Shown here piece by piece: positions 27,799-40,092 of a DNA stretch of 64,000 nt (its first letter is position 1; every line of letters begins with the position of its first letter). Both the position numbers and the translations under genes were made by a program. Below the pieces are notes generated by a model. It had not been told where the DNA came from, searched no databases, and saw nothing but the letters and a program-made list of their open reading frames with translations. The stretch comes from Arenibacter algicola (GTDB lineage: Bacteria > Bacteroidota > Bacteroidia > Flavobacteriales > Flavobacteriaceae): the NCBI RefSeq assembly GCF_018860365.1, contig NZ_JAHKPO010000003.1, forward strand, positions 868,001 to 932,000. Reading direction: 5' to 3'.

Positions 27799-28515
27799 AT
27801 GAGTGAAACTATAAAGAATATTGATAATTATTTGGACAATCATTACATCCACCGAAGTAATTGGTTAAGAGCGGCAGTTCTCGGTGCCAATGATGGAATT
27901 CTTTCAACAGCGAGTCTTGCAATAGGAGTTGCAGCTGCAAGTGATATCAGGGAACCAATTGTGTTGGCAACTTTAGCGGGATTAGTAGCTGGTGCCTTGT
28001 CAATGGCAGCTGGTGAATACGTTTCCGTAAGTTCTCAGACGGATGTGGAAAAGGCCGATATTGACCGGGAGATTATAGAATTAAAAGAAACGCCCGAAAT
28101 TGAATTGCAATTATTGGCTGCTATTTATGAAAAAAGAGGACTTAAAAAGGAAACGGCCTTAACAGTTGCAAAAGAATTAACAGCTAAAGATGCATTAGCC
28201 GCACACGTTAGGGATGAGCTGGGACTAAATGAAATAAGTAAGGCCAAACCAATGCAAGCTGCTTTTGCTTCTGGGGCCGCTTTTACTATCGGAGGCATTT
28301 TGCCACTTATTGTAACCCTCTTTTTACCATTGGAAAATATGGAATATTCTCTATATGGTTTTGCGCTTTTCTTCCTGATTTTCTTAGGTGCATTGGCCGC
28401 GAAAACCGGAGGCTCTAGTATAAAAAAAGCAATTATCCGAATTACATTCTGGGGAACTGTGGCAATGGGATTGACCGCTATGGTGGGATATTTGTTCAAC
28501 GTGAATATTGGATAA
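27799..28515 (+). CDS. VIT1/CCC1-family membrane transporter
   Basis: A 238-residue integral membrane protein of the vacuolar iron transporter family. Transmembrane helices are visible at about 28-48, 52-75, 155-178, 186-200 and 212-235. The conserved first-helix motif GANDGILSTASL and the second-helix GALSMAAGEYVSVSSQ match the family. A charged cytosolic helical segment (about 80-145, rich in Glu and Lys) lies between helices 2 and 3, where plant VIT1 binds metal. Family members move Fe(II) or Mn(II) out of the cytosol. No ferritin-like fusion is present. It is a single gene with no obvious partner. Confidence 0.9.
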   Translation: MSETIKNIDNYLDNHYIHRSNWLRAAVLGANDGILSTASLAIGVAAASDIREPIVLATLAGLVAGALSMAAGEYVSVSSQTDVEKADIDREIIELKETPEIELQLLAAIYEKRGLKKETALTVAKELTAKDALAAHVRDELGLNEISKAKPMQAAFASGAAFTIGGILPLIVTLFLPLENMEYSLYGFALFFLIFLGALAAKTGGSSIKKAIIRITFWGTVAMGLTAMVGYLFNVNIG

Positions 28516-28710
28516 AGAAAAACATCACACCTTATAAGCTCCATTAAAACGAGCACTTGTAACCACCTTCAACCTTATATCATGAATGTTGGTGTAATGT
28601 TAAGCGCTGATCTGCCAAATATTACAGAGACTTGGGCTTTGTCCTTAAGTTAGCGGAATAGGAATTAACAGATAATTTATTATCTTGATATATTCAAATT
28701 AAGTACCATT

Positions 28711-29391
28711 ATGCCAAAAGCTAATAAGCAACATATTGTTAAGATATTGGAGACACATTATATTACCCATGATGTGAAACGTTTTGTAGTGGAAAGACCT
28801 GCGGGTTATGATTTTATTCCTGGGCAGGCAACTGAGGTTGCCATTAATTTGCCCGAGTGGAAGGACCAATTAAGGCCTTTTACCTTCACCTCCATAATGG
28901 AACATGGCTTCCTGGAATTTATGATCAAGATTTATAATGATCATGAAGGGGTGACCAATATGTTGGGACGGACCCACGCCGGGGCGGAACTTATTCTTCA
29001 CGAAGTTTTTGGGGCCATACAATACAAGGGGCCAGGTGTTTTTATTGCCGGGGGAGCGGGTATTACACCCTTTATCTCTATTTTTAGGCATCTCTATACC
29101 CATAAGAACTTACACGGCAATAAATTGATTTATTCCAATAAAACGTCGGAAGACGTTATTATGGAAGAAGAATTGCAAAAGATGCTGGACGGTAATTTTA
29201 TAAAAATATTTACCCGCGAGAATGTGGTGGGATTTAGGGGAAATAGAATAGATCGAAAATTCCTTATCGAAAATATAGCCGACTTTGGCCAGAACTTCTA
29301 TTTATGCGGGCCAAAAAAGTTTGTAACTAATATAACAGATCTCTTATTAAGTCTAGGTGCCTCGGCCGAAACGGTCATCATTGAAAGTTAG
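28711..29391 (+). CDS. flavodoxin/ferredoxin-NADP reductase-like FAD oxidoreductase
   Basis: A 226-residue flavin reductase of the FNR fold. The FAD-binding barrel (about 5-105) contains RPFTFTS, the R-x-Y/F-S/T flavin motif. The NAD(P)-binding half (about 110-226) has GGAGITPFISIFRHL and the FYLCGPKKFV segment. There is no ferredoxin domain and no Cys cluster, so it must hand electrons to a separate partner not encoded nearby. It is cytosolic. The likely physiological partner (flavodoxin, ferredoxin or an oxygenase) cannot be derived. Following bases 29392-29598 contain no supported gene. Confidence 0.88.
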   Translation: MPKANKQHIVKILETHYITHDVKRFVVERPAGYDFIPGQATEVAINLPEWKDQLRPFTFTSIMEHGFLEFMIKIYNDHEGVTNMLGRTHAGAELILHEVFGAIQYKGPGVFIAGGAGITPFISIFRHLYTHKNLHGNKLIYSNKTSEDVIMEEELQKMLDGNFIKIFTRENVVGFRGNRIDRKFLIENIADFGQNFYLCGPKKFVTNITDLLLSLGASAETVIIES

Positions 29392-29598
29392 ATAATGGAT
29401 AGCCGTTGAAAATGGTTCTGAACAGGCCACAATTGGTCGGATTAACGGACCATTTCCTTCCCAATTGTAAAGCGATGCTTGTGCTATTGGCCAATGTCAT
29501 CCAAAGAGAAGATGTAAATGTATTTCAGCTAAAATATGCTAAATGTAATTTACATTTATATTTGATGATTTTATGGACAAAAGTTGAAGCAAAAAAAT

Positions 29599-31884
29599 AT
29601 GGACTTTAGTAGATTGACCCAAATAATTCTTTTATTGGTAGTAACCGCATGTAGCAATACAGAGCCGACAAAAATGGGAGTCATTCCCCAACCCAATGAA
29701 ATAAATTATCAGCCAGGTACTTTTAAAATTAATGATAAAACCGTAATTGTTGTAGATAGTAGCTTTGGGGAAAAACAGCTAACGGAGGAAATAAATTCAT
29801 TTTTAAGGGATAATTTCAATACTCAATTAGAAATTTCAAGGTCGACACAGGATAATGCCATTCACTTGGTAAAATCAATGGAAGTCGCTCGGAATGGCGC
29901 ATATAGCTTAACAGTAGGGGGTGAAGGTGTTGTGATTAAAGCAAGTACAAATCAGGGGATTTTTTATGGTATCCAAACGCTGGTACAAATGTTATCTCCT
30001 AAAACGGAGGTTAAAGAACCAGTACTGAACTACGTGCAAATAAATGATGCACCGGCACATGAATGGAGAGGTATGATGTTGGATGTATCACGGCATTTTG
30101 TTCCTAAAGATTCTGTAAAAAAAGTCATCGATATCCTTGCAATGCACAAGATGAATAAATTCCATTGGCATCTAGTGGATGGTATTGGATGGAGAATTCA
30201 AATTGATGCATATCCCGAACTTACCAATAAAGGTGCCTGGAGGAAGGTTAAGGGGGATAAGAAACCTTGGGAGGATTTTGAGATTACCTCCAAGGATGCC
30301 GAGGGTGAAGTTTATGGAGGTTTTTACACCAAGGAAGACATTAGGGAGATTGTTGCCTATGCCAAAGAACGATACATAGATGTAATTCCCGAAATAGAAA
30401 TGCCAGGCCATTCCGAGGCTGCATTACAATGTTATCCTGAATTTTCATGCGATACGGAAGTCATTACCGGAGTTTATTGCGCCGGGAACGATGGTACCTT
30501 TCAATTTTTACAAAATATAATAAGTGAGGTAGTAGAATTATTTCCCAATGAATATGTGCATATCGGCGGAGATGAAGTAGGGAAGGGGTCTTGGTTGAAA
30601 TGTGATAAATGTAAAAAAAGGATGCAGCAGGAAAACCTGCAAACTGCCGAGGAGTTGCAAAGTTACTTTGTTAAAAGAATGGAGAAATTTATTCATTCCA
30701 AAAACAAAAAACTTATAGGTTGGGATGAGATATTGGAAGGAGGTTTGCCAGAAAGGGCAACGGTTATGTCATGGCGAGGTGTTGAGGGGGGTATTGAAGC
30801 TGCAAATGCCGGGCATGATGTGGTAATGTCTCCGGGCGATCCCCTGTATTTGGATCACAGTCAGGGCAAAAGTGAATATGAACCCCCTTCATGGGGCGGA
30901 TACAATAATGTATTGAAGATATATGATTTTAACCCCGTTCCAAAAGACATTGCTCCAAACAAAAAACGTCATATTCTGGGTGCGCAAGCTAATCTTTGGA
31001 CGGAACAAGTGAAAAGCTTAAGCCATATCCAATATATGATGCTTCCCAGAATTAGTGCACTTTCGGAAGCTATTTGGACCAAGGTGGAGAAAAAGAACAG
31101 TGAACATTTTATAAATAAATTGGATGTCCATTTTGATAGATTGGACGAAATGGGATATAATTATTCAGGAAGTTCCTTAACCCCTGATTATGACGTAAGC
31201 TATAATAAGGTTAATAAAGTATTCAATTTAAGGTTACATAATGAATTGGACCTGTATGAAATTAGATATACGTTGGACGGTTCAAATCCTACAATGCAGT
31301 CAGAATTATATTCAGGCCCCATTGAATATACCACAGCCATAGAACTTAATGCGATGTGTTTTAGAAATGGGGAACCTATTGGCTTTCCATTGAAAAAAAT
31401 GTTTTCCACTGGTTTTGGAGATCAATGTAAGGTTACCTATAGCAATGCCTATAATGAAACCTATAGCGGTGGGGGTGATAAGGCATTGTTTGATAATAAA
31501 TTTGCCATTGCCCGCGGCGATGACCCTAGTTGGCAAGGAATAAAAGAAAAGGATTTTGAGGTGCTTATTGATTTGGGGAGTGTTAATGAACTCTCTTATG
31601 TTGGCTTAAACTTTTTTCAGGATATAGGTGCTACCTCGGTGATGTTGCCTACCAAGGTGATTATTTCCATCTCAAAGGACGGTGAAAACTTTAAAACGGT
31701 ATTGGATGAAGCTATAGCTACCCAAGAAAAAAGAGAACCCATTATTAAGCATATTGGATCTAATTTTGAAAAGCAGGATGTTTCGTTTATAAAAATAACT
31801 GCAAAAAATAGATCAGAACTTCCTGAATGGCATTTGCGAAAAGGCTCTGCTTGGCTATTTGTAGATGAGGTCTCCGTTAAATAA
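29599..31884 (+). CDS. GH20 beta-N-acetylhexosaminidase, lipoprotein
   Basis: A 761-residue enzyme from the ATG at 29599. An upstream in-frame TTG exists, but the ATG gives a clean lipoprotein signal (LLLVVTAC). The layout is an N-terminal GH20b domain (about 25-145), the GH20 catalytic barrel (about 150-500) with the Asp325-Glu326 pair in HIGGDEVGKGSW, a chitobiase/Fn3-associated domain (YTLDGSNPTMQSELYSG), and a C-terminal discoidin/F5-8C-like domain (about 615-755, with DLGSVNELSYVGLNFF and SISKDGENFKTV). It removes terminal GlcNAc or GalNAc from glycans in the periplasm or on the surface. Such enzymes act on chitin oligomers, N- and O-glycans or glycosaminoglycans. The nearby sulfatases would fit sulfated amino-sugar glycans, but it lies 5 kb away. 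Confidence 0.94.
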   Translation: MDFSRLTQIILLLVVTACSNTEPTKMGVIPQPNEINYQPGTFKINDKTVIVVDSSFGEKQLTEEINSFLRDNFNTQLEISRSTQDNAIHLVKSMEVARNGAYSLTVGGEGVVIKASTNQGIFYGIQTLVQMLSPKTEVKEPVLNYVQINDAPAHEWRGMMLDVSRHFVPKDSVKKVIDILAMHKMNKFHWHLVDGIGWRIQIDAYPELTNKGAWRKVKGDKKPWEDFEITSKDAEGEVYGGFYTKEDIREIVAYAKERYIDVIPEIEMPGHSEAALQCYPEFSCDTEVITGVYCAGNDGTFQFLQNIISEVVELFPNEYVHIGGDEVGKGSWLKCDKCKKRMQQENLQTAEELQSYFVKRMEKFIHSKNKKLIGWDEILEGGLPERATVMSWRGVEGGIEAANAGHDVVMSPGDPLYLDHSQGKSEYEPPSWGGYNNVLKIYDFNPVPKDIAPNKKRHILGAQANLWTEQVKSLSHIQYMMLPRISALSEAIWTKVEKKNSEHFINKLDVHFDRLDEMGYNYSGSSLTPDYDVSYNKVNKVFNLRLHNELDLYEIRYTLDGSNPTMQSELYSGPIEYTTAIELNAMCFRNGEPIGFPLKKMFSTGFGDQCKVTYSNAYNETYSGGGDKALFDNKFAIARGDDPSWQGIKEKDFEVLIDLGSVNELSYVGLNFFQDIGATSVMLPTKVIISISKDGENFKTVLDEAIATQEKREPIIKHIGSNFEKQDVSFIKITAKNRSELPEWHLRKGSAWLFVDEVSVK

Positions 31885-32071
31885 TCAAACAAAGAAAAGA
31901 CAAGGTGTTCATGGTATTTTAAAGGTATATCCATGAAATATTCGACATATAAACAATGTCTTTATTTAATTTTATTAGGGTAGGTTGGACATTATTTGGG
32001 GCATTTAAAAGTTAAAAAAACTATATTTAAATCCTCTTTTTAAATACAAAAACTTAAACCAAGATTAAATT

Positions 32072-34618
32072 ATGGATACCAGAAGGGATTTTTTAAAGAA
32101 GGCAAGTATGTTGGCAGGAGGAATGGGGTTAACAGCAAGTCTGCCTCCATCCATTCAACGCGCCTTGGAAATTGACCCTGAAACTGGAACTACTTTTTAT
32201 GATGCCGAACATGTAGTATTTCTTATGCAGGAAAACCGATCCTTTGATCACTGTTTTGGGACTTTACAAGGAGTTAGGGGTTATAATGACCCTAGGGCCA
32301 TTTCATTGCCGAACAAAATACCTGTATGGCTTCAAAGTAATAAGGATGGGGAAACCTATGTGCCTTTCCGATTGAACCTAAAGGAGACCCAAGCTACTTG
32401 GATGGGAGATTTGCCACATCACTGGGAAAGTCAGGTAGATGCCCGCAATAACGGAAAATACGACCAATGGCTCGAGGCAAAGAAGGCCGATGAGGAATAT
32501 GGCAATATGCCACTTACCTTAGGTCATTATACCCGGGAAGACCTGCCGTACTATTATGCCCTGGCCGATGCCTTTACCGTATTTGATCAGCATTTTTGCT
32601 CGGCTCTGACAGGAACAACTACCAACAGAAATTATTTTTGGACAGGAAAATCTTTCGATACCCAAGGCAATAGACCTTGTGTAAGAAATTCTGAGGTAAG
32701 CTATAATAGCGAGGCCAGTTGGAAAACCTTTCCGGAAAGACTGGAAGAAAATGGCATTTCTTGGCGGGTTTATCAGAACGAGATCAGTTTGCCGACAGAT
32801 GTTGAAGATTCTTCCTTGTTGGCTAATTTTACCGATAATAACCTAGAGTGGTTTACCCAATACAATGTTCGCTATAGCGCCGGTTTTCAAAAATATATAA
32901 AAGGAAGACTCAAGGTATTGCCTTCAGAAATAGAGGACTTGGAAAAGGGGTTGGACAAACAGCCCGAGGAAAAGAAAGCGGAACATTTAAAAGTACTTCA
33001 AAAGAAAAAGCAACAGCTGGAACAGATTAAGGAGGTTCTTCAGACTTGGAATTCCGAGAATTTTGAAAAACTTTCGGAGTTTCAAAAAAACCTACATGAA
33101 AAGGCCTTTGCTACCAATGTCGGAGATCCGGATTACCATAGCGTTGAGGAGTTTAGCTACAATGACAACGGTGTTCAGCGTTCCTTAAAAGTGCCCAAAG
33201 GCGATATACTGCATCAATTTAGGCAAGACGTGGACCAGGGGAAATTACCTGCCGTTTCCTGGTTGGCAGCCCCCCAGAAATTTTCGGATCACCCGAGCGC
33301 TCCCTGGTACGGGGCATGGTATGTCTCTGAGGTTCTGGATATCCTTACCAAAAACCCTGAGGTATGGAAGAAAACTATTTTTGTGCTTACCTATGACGAG
33401 AACGACGGGTATTTTGATCATATTCCTCCTTTTGTCGCTCCCAATCCTAAGGATACCAAGAATTTCACCAAAGGATTGGATACCTCAGAGGAATATGCCA
33501 GCTTGGAACAGGAGATGGCAAAAAAAGGTATGGATCCGGAGGACCCTAGGGAAAGCCCAATGGGACTAGGATATAGGGTTCCAATGGTCGTAGCCTCCCC
33601 TTGGAGCAAAGGCGGATGGGTCAATTCCGAGGTGTGCGACATTACGTCCACCTTAATGTTCTTGGAAGAATTGATAATGAAAAGAACGGGCAAAGTAGTT
33701 AAGGAAACCAATATAAGTAGTTGGCGCAGGGCCATTAGTGGCAATCTAACCTCTGCCTTTAGGCCATATAACGGGGAGCCCTATACTATTCCCAAAGCCA
33801 TAGAGCGCAACCATTTTATGCAAGAGGTCTACAATGCCAGCTTTAAGGAATTGCCCAAGGATTTTAAACCACTAAGCAGTGAAGATATAGCCAATGCGAA
33901 AAAAGACCTCTATAAGACATCGTTTATGCCACATCAAGAACCTGGAATTAGGGATTCTTGTGCTTTGCCGTACGAGTTATATGTAGATGGACAAATAAAT
34001 GCTGAGAAGAACTCATTTCGAATTCAGTTTAAAGCTGCCGACGCTTTTTTTGGAGAATCGGCCAAAGGAGCACCATTTAATGTTTATGCCCCTGGAAACT
34101 ATAGGCAGGAAACGCAGGGTGGAGATGTAGATTTTTTACCTGTTCAAGCATGGCCCTTTGCCGTAGAGAAGGGCAATAGTCTGGATTATGAATGGCCTTT
34201 AGATCATTTTGAGGATGAAGGATACCATTTACGGGTATATGGACCTAACGGTTTTTATAGGGAATTTATGGGTGCTGAGTCCGATCCCGAATTACAAATA
34301 AGTTGTGGTTATCAAAAAAAGAGGGGATTTATAAAAAAATTATCGGGCAACATAGAGATCCAAATTTCCAATACCTCCAAGAAAAAGGATATTAATATTA
34401 CAGTTGTAGACCATGCCTATGGTAATCCTGAACAAAAAATTCGGATCAAAAAAGGTACGGTAGAGAACATTATTGTCAATTGTGCCAAAAGTTATGGTTG
34501 GTATGATTTTTCATTGCAAATCCCAAAAAATTCGAGTTTTGCAAGGCGATATGCAGGAAGGGTAGAAACCGGGAAAGCGTCCAAGAGTGATCCTTTTATG
34601 GGAAGGGTAGTTTCTTAG
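32072..34618 (+). CDS. phosphocholine-specific phospholipase C, Tat substrate
   Basis: An 848-residue phosphoesterase. The N-terminus MDTRRDFLKKASMLAGG is a twin-arginine signal, so the folded enzyme is exported by Tat. The phosphoesterase domain (about 45-540) contains EHVVFLMQENRSFDHCFG, the catalytic Asn/His region of the PLC/acid phosphatase family, and LTYDENDGYFDH with metal and catalytic residues. Two C-terminal beta domains of the DUF756 type follow (about 630-735 and 745-840). The enzyme family splits phosphatidylcholine or sphingomyelin into diacylglycerol or ceramide and phosphocholine, releasing phosphate and choline nutrients. An insertion of charged coiled-coil type (residues about 285-345) is present. 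It is a single gene with a terminator at 34652. Confidence 0.92.
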   Translation: MDTRRDFLKKASMLAGGMGLTASLPPSIQRALEIDPETGTTFYDAEHVVFLMQENRSFDHCFGTLQGVRGYNDPRAISLPNKIPVWLQSNKDGETYVPFRLNLKETQATWMGDLPHHWESQVDARNNGKYDQWLEAKKADEEYGNMPLTLGHYTREDLPYYYALADAFTVFDQHFCSALTGTTTNRNYFWTGKSFDTQGNRPCVRNSEVSYNSEASWKTFPERLEENGISWRVYQNEISLPTDVEDSSLLANFTDNNLEWFTQYNVRYSAGFQKYIKGRLKVLPSEIEDLEKGLDKQPEEKKAEHLKVLQKKKQQLEQIKEVLQTWNSENFEKLSEFQKNLHEKAFATNVGDPDYHSVEEFSYNDNGVQRSLKVPKGDILHQFRQDVDQGKLPAVSWLAAPQKFSDHPSAPWYGAWYVSEVLDILTKNPEVWKKTIFVLTYDENDGYFDHIPPFVAPNPKDTKNFTKGLDTSEEYASLEQEMAKKGMDPEDPRESPMGLGYRVPMVVASPWSKGGWVNSEVCDITSTLMFLEELIMKRTGKVVKETNISSWRRAISGNLTSAFRPYNGEPYTIPKAIERNHFMQEVYNASFKELPKDFKPLSSEDIANAKKDLYKTSFMPHQEPGIRDSCALPYELYVDGQINAEKNSFRIQFKAADAFFGESAKGAPFNVYAPGNYRQETQGGDVDFLPVQAWPFAVEKGNSLDYEWPLDHFEDEGYHLRVYGPNGFYREFMGAESDPELQISCGYQKKRGFIKKLSGNIEIQISNTSKKKDINITVVDHAYGNPEQKIRIKKGTVENIIVNCAKSYGWYDFSLQIPKNSSFARRYAGRVETGKASKSDPFMGRVVS

Positions 34619-34651
34619 GTTATCAATGATTTATACTTAAAGTTTTAAAAG

Positions 34652-34686
34652 AAAAATCCCATCCTAAAATTCAGGATGGGATTTTT
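34652..34686. terminator. bidirectional terminator between plc and katG
   Basis: Perfect 14-bp stem AAAAATCCCATCCT (34652-34665) / AGGATGGGATTTTT (34673-34686) with a 7-nt loop, between two convergent genes. A-run and T-run flanks allow termination in both directions. Confidence 0.88.
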
Positions 34687-34757
34687 TAATTAATAACACT
34701 GTTTGTATCTATCTCCTCACTGTTTCGATTTGGAAATAATTGGTTTAATATATTGAC

Positions 34758-37453
<2,696 letters not shown>

Positions 37454-38296
37454 ATGCTAAGTAGCGATCATATAGAATTACATGAGACGGCATTTGTAAC
37501 CTCCGCCTTTCGTGCTACTGATGTTAGCTTAAGTAGGGATCATTTTGCCTATTTATGGAATAATCCGAAAACAGAAAAATGGGTCGAAGAATATCTGACA
37601 AAAGTGTCCTCTGAGGAAACATTTACGCACTGTTTAAGAAATAGATATTTTTTAGATAAAATAAAGGAAAATGTCATTAAAAATGGAATCGAAGTTTTGA
37701 TCAATTTTGGGGCTGGTTTTAGTATGTATCCGTTTTTGTTGGACCCAAAAATAATCCATATTGAAATAGATAAACCAGAGATAGTGGGGTACAAAAAAAA
37801 TAAAATAGAACAATGGCAAAAAGAGGATATACTTCCCAAGCGAAATTTACATTTTGTAGGAGTTGATTTTAGTACAGCTTACAAGGAGGGGTTATTGGCA
37901 GCCATTAACTCCATCAAGAACAAAAAAAAGAGCTTTATACTTATTGAAGGGGTTTTGTTCTTTTTGGATAGGGAGGAAACGGATAGCCTATTTCAGTTGT
38001 TCAACCTCCTTCAGGATACTGGGGATATTATTGGAAGTGCATCGTTTCGGGATAATTTGAAACAAACATTGGCCTTTGAAAGGTTACTTGATTTTTTTGG
38101 GGAAAAGGTTTCCAAAACCAAGGCGAGCGATTATCAAACCATTCAAGATTCGTACTATCGGGAAATATCTGGGTACAGCTTAGTAGACCATCAAGATTAT
38201 TTTAGTCTCGCCAAAACCTATGATCATAAAATTAGTCTACAAAAGGAACTTATTTTAAATGAAAACTTCTATCTCTTGCAGAAAATGAAACCCTAA
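37454..38296 (+). CDS. class I SAM-dependent methyltransferase (LCMT/PPM1-like)
   Basis: A 280-residue protein of the leucine carboxyl methyltransferase-like family. The SAM-binding GAGFSMYPFLLDP (about 95-107), the acidic strand end IHIEIDKPEIV, and ILIEGVLFFLDREE (about 176-189) follow the LCMT pattern. A basic and aromatic N-terminus (DVSLSRDHFAYLW) is also usual. Bacterial members methylate carboxyl groups in small molecules, often in secondary metabolism. The substrate is unknown. It is cytosolic, with no signal peptide. The YfcC-type transporter gene follows after 75 bp and may be in the same unit or be separated by the hairpins between them. Confidence 0.8.
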   Translation: MLSSDHIELHETAFVTSAFRATDVSLSRDHFAYLWNNPKTEKWVEEYLTKVSSEETFTHCLRNRYFLDKIKENVIKNGIEVLINFGAGFSMYPFLLDPKIIHIEIDKPEIVGYKKNKIEQWQKEDILPKRNLHFVGVDFSTAYKEGLLAAINSIKNKKKSFILIEGVLFFLDREETDSLFQLFNLLQDTGDIIGSASFRDNLKQTLAFERLLDFFGEKVSKTKASDYQTIQDSYYREISGYSLVDHQDYFSLAKTYDHKISLQKELILNENFYLLQKMKP

Positions 38297-38337
38297 ACAG
38301 TATCCACTGTTAATAGGGTACATGAAAATTATGTACC
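38296..38337 (+). promoter_or_regulatory. two adjacent inverted repeats before yfcC-like gene
   Basis: AACAGT/ACTGTT (38296-38301 and 38306-38311) and GGTACAT/ATGTACC (38317-38323 and 38331-38337) occupy most of the 75-bp gap between the methyltransferase and the transporter genes. Neither is followed by a T-run, so operator sites or a leader structure are as likely as termination. Confidence 0.35.
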
Positions 38338-38371
38338 TTAACCTGTTGCCAAACTTAGACCATGGCCAAAC

Positions 38372-39871
38372 ATGAAAAAACTAAAATTTCCAACAGCCCA
38401 AACTATTCTTATACTTATCGCTGTATTGGTGACCATATTAACTTGGCTTGTTCCGGCCGGCGAATATGATAGTCTGGCTTACAATGCCCAAAGCAATAGT
38501 TTTACCAAGATAAGTATTGGGGAAAGTGTAGAATTACCGGCGACCCAGGCAACCCTGCAAAAACTAGATATAAAAATACCAATTGAAAAATTCACCAATG
38601 GCGATATTTATAAACCCATAGGTATTCCCAATACCTATAGGGAAATGGAGGCACAACCCCAAGGTTTGGCTGCCTTGGCGCAATCGCCAATAAAAGGTAT
38701 AATTGCAGCCGCCGATATTATTTTTTTGATTCTAATTATTGGAGGCCTAATTGGTATTATGAACCTTACGGGGGCCTTTGATGCCGGAATTGCCTGGATG
38801 GCTAAAACACTTAAAGGTAGGGAGTATATTCTCATAATTGTAGTTACAACATTAATTGCCCTTGGGGGAACCACCTTTGGATTAGCAGAGGAAACCATGG
38901 CATTCTATCCCATTTTAATCCCCGTATTCCTAGCGGCCAAATATGACGCTATGGTGGGCCTAAGTTGTGTTTTTCTGGGGTCCGGTATTGGCAGTATGTG
39001 TTCTACGATTAATCCGTTTGCTACCATTATAGCCTCTGATGCAGCAGGAATAAATTGGACCACTGGACTCAATAATCGTATCATTATGCTGTTGTTATGT
39101 ACCACCATCACCATTGTTTATATTCTTAGGTATGCCAAACGGGTAAAAGCCGACCCTTCAAAGTCGATTATTTATGACCAAAAAGAAGCTATTGAACAGC
39201 TTTTTGGATTAAATACGGTGGATGCCACAATTAAATTTACCAATAGACTAAGACTTATTACCCTTGTATTTTCATTGTGTTTCATTGTTATGATCATTGG
39301 AGTTTCCTTTTTGGATTGGTGGTTTGTGGAAATGACCGCCACATTTTTGGTAGGGGCCATTATCATTGGTTTTATTGCCGGAATTAAGGAAAGCGATTTT
39401 GTGGATGCGTTTGCCAAGGGAGCTGCCGATTTGCTCAGCGTGGCCTTTATTGTGGGTATTGCACGGGGGGTAACCATACTAATGGAGGATGGACTTATTA
39501 GTGATACCGTTTTGTATTATGCCAGTATTCTTACAGAAGATATGCACAAAGGAGTATTCGCCAACGTTATGCTCTTTATTTATGGGGGACTATCCTTTTT
39601 TATGCCATCTTCTTCAGGCATGGCAGTATTGACCATGCCAATTTTTTCTCCTTTGGCGGATACGGTAAATATAGGTAGGGAAATTATTGTTGACACCTAT
39701 TTGTATGGTATGGGCCTGTTTTACTTGATTAATCCCACAGGTTTAATCTTGGCCGCTTTGGCCATAGTGAAAATAGGATTCAATAAGTGGTTGAGGTTTG
39801 TTATTCCCCTTATGTTGGTATTGGTCATCACTACGATGATTTTTTTGACTATTTCAGTGTATACGAATTGA
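38372..39871 (+). CDS. YfcC-family (DcuC-like) membrane transporter
   Basis: A 499-residue polytopic membrane protein with about 12-13 predicted helices and a periplasmic loop after the first helix (residues about 30-100). It belongs to the YfcC/ArcD2-like C4-dicarboxylate carrier superfamily. Diagnostic stretches are TWLVPAGEYD after helix 1, GLAEETMAFYPILIPV, GSGIGSMCSTINPFATIIAS and FFMPSSSGMAVLTMPI. The paired T-x-N-P-F and P-S-S-S-G re-entrant motifs are typical of ion transporters in this group. Some homologues move arginine/ornithine or peptides, and the substrate here is not known. Its neighbour is the methyltransferase gene upstream, without an obvious functional link. Confidence 0.88.
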   Translation: MKKLKFPTAQTILILIAVLVTILTWLVPAGEYDSLAYNAQSNSFTKISIGESVELPATQATLQKLDIKIPIEKFTNGDIYKPIGIPNTYREMEAQPQGLAALAQSPIKGIIAAADIIFLILIIGGLIGIMNLTGAFDAGIAWMAKTLKGREYILIIVVTTLIALGGTTFGLAEETMAFYPILIPVFLAAKYDAMVGLSCVFLGSGIGSMCSTINPFATIIASDAAGINWTTGLNNRIIMLLLCTTITIVYILRYAKRVKADPSKSIIYDQKEAIEQLFGLNTVDATIKFTNRLRLITLVFSLCFIVMIIGVSFLDWWFVEMTATFLVGAIIIGFIAGIKESDFVDAFAKGAADLLSVAFIVGIARGVTILMEDGLISDTVLYYASILTEDMHKGVFANVMLFIYGGLSFFMPSSSGMAVLTMPIFSPLADTVNIGREIIVDTYLYGMGLFYLINPTGLILAALAIVKIGFNKWLRFVIPLMLVLVITTMIFLTISVYTN

Positions 39872-40092
39872 ATGCATAACCGATGGCTTTTTACGAATAA
39901 CCTTCAATTTTTTATAAGAATTAAGGGCAAATAACTAACTTTAGTAAATGGTAATGCTTAGGCTTTGCCTGCTGTTGTCAATGACCCTTTATGACGTGTA
40001 ATATTATTATATACACACACGATTGCACCAAATAGAAGTATTGCAAAAGCCTTCTTTTGGGTAATAATTACATCAATCAAAATAAAACGGAA

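Noticed and set aside
29406..29609. 67-codon open frame upstream of the GH20 gene
   Set aside because: It overlaps the true GH20 start, shows no family features and lies in an ordinary leader.
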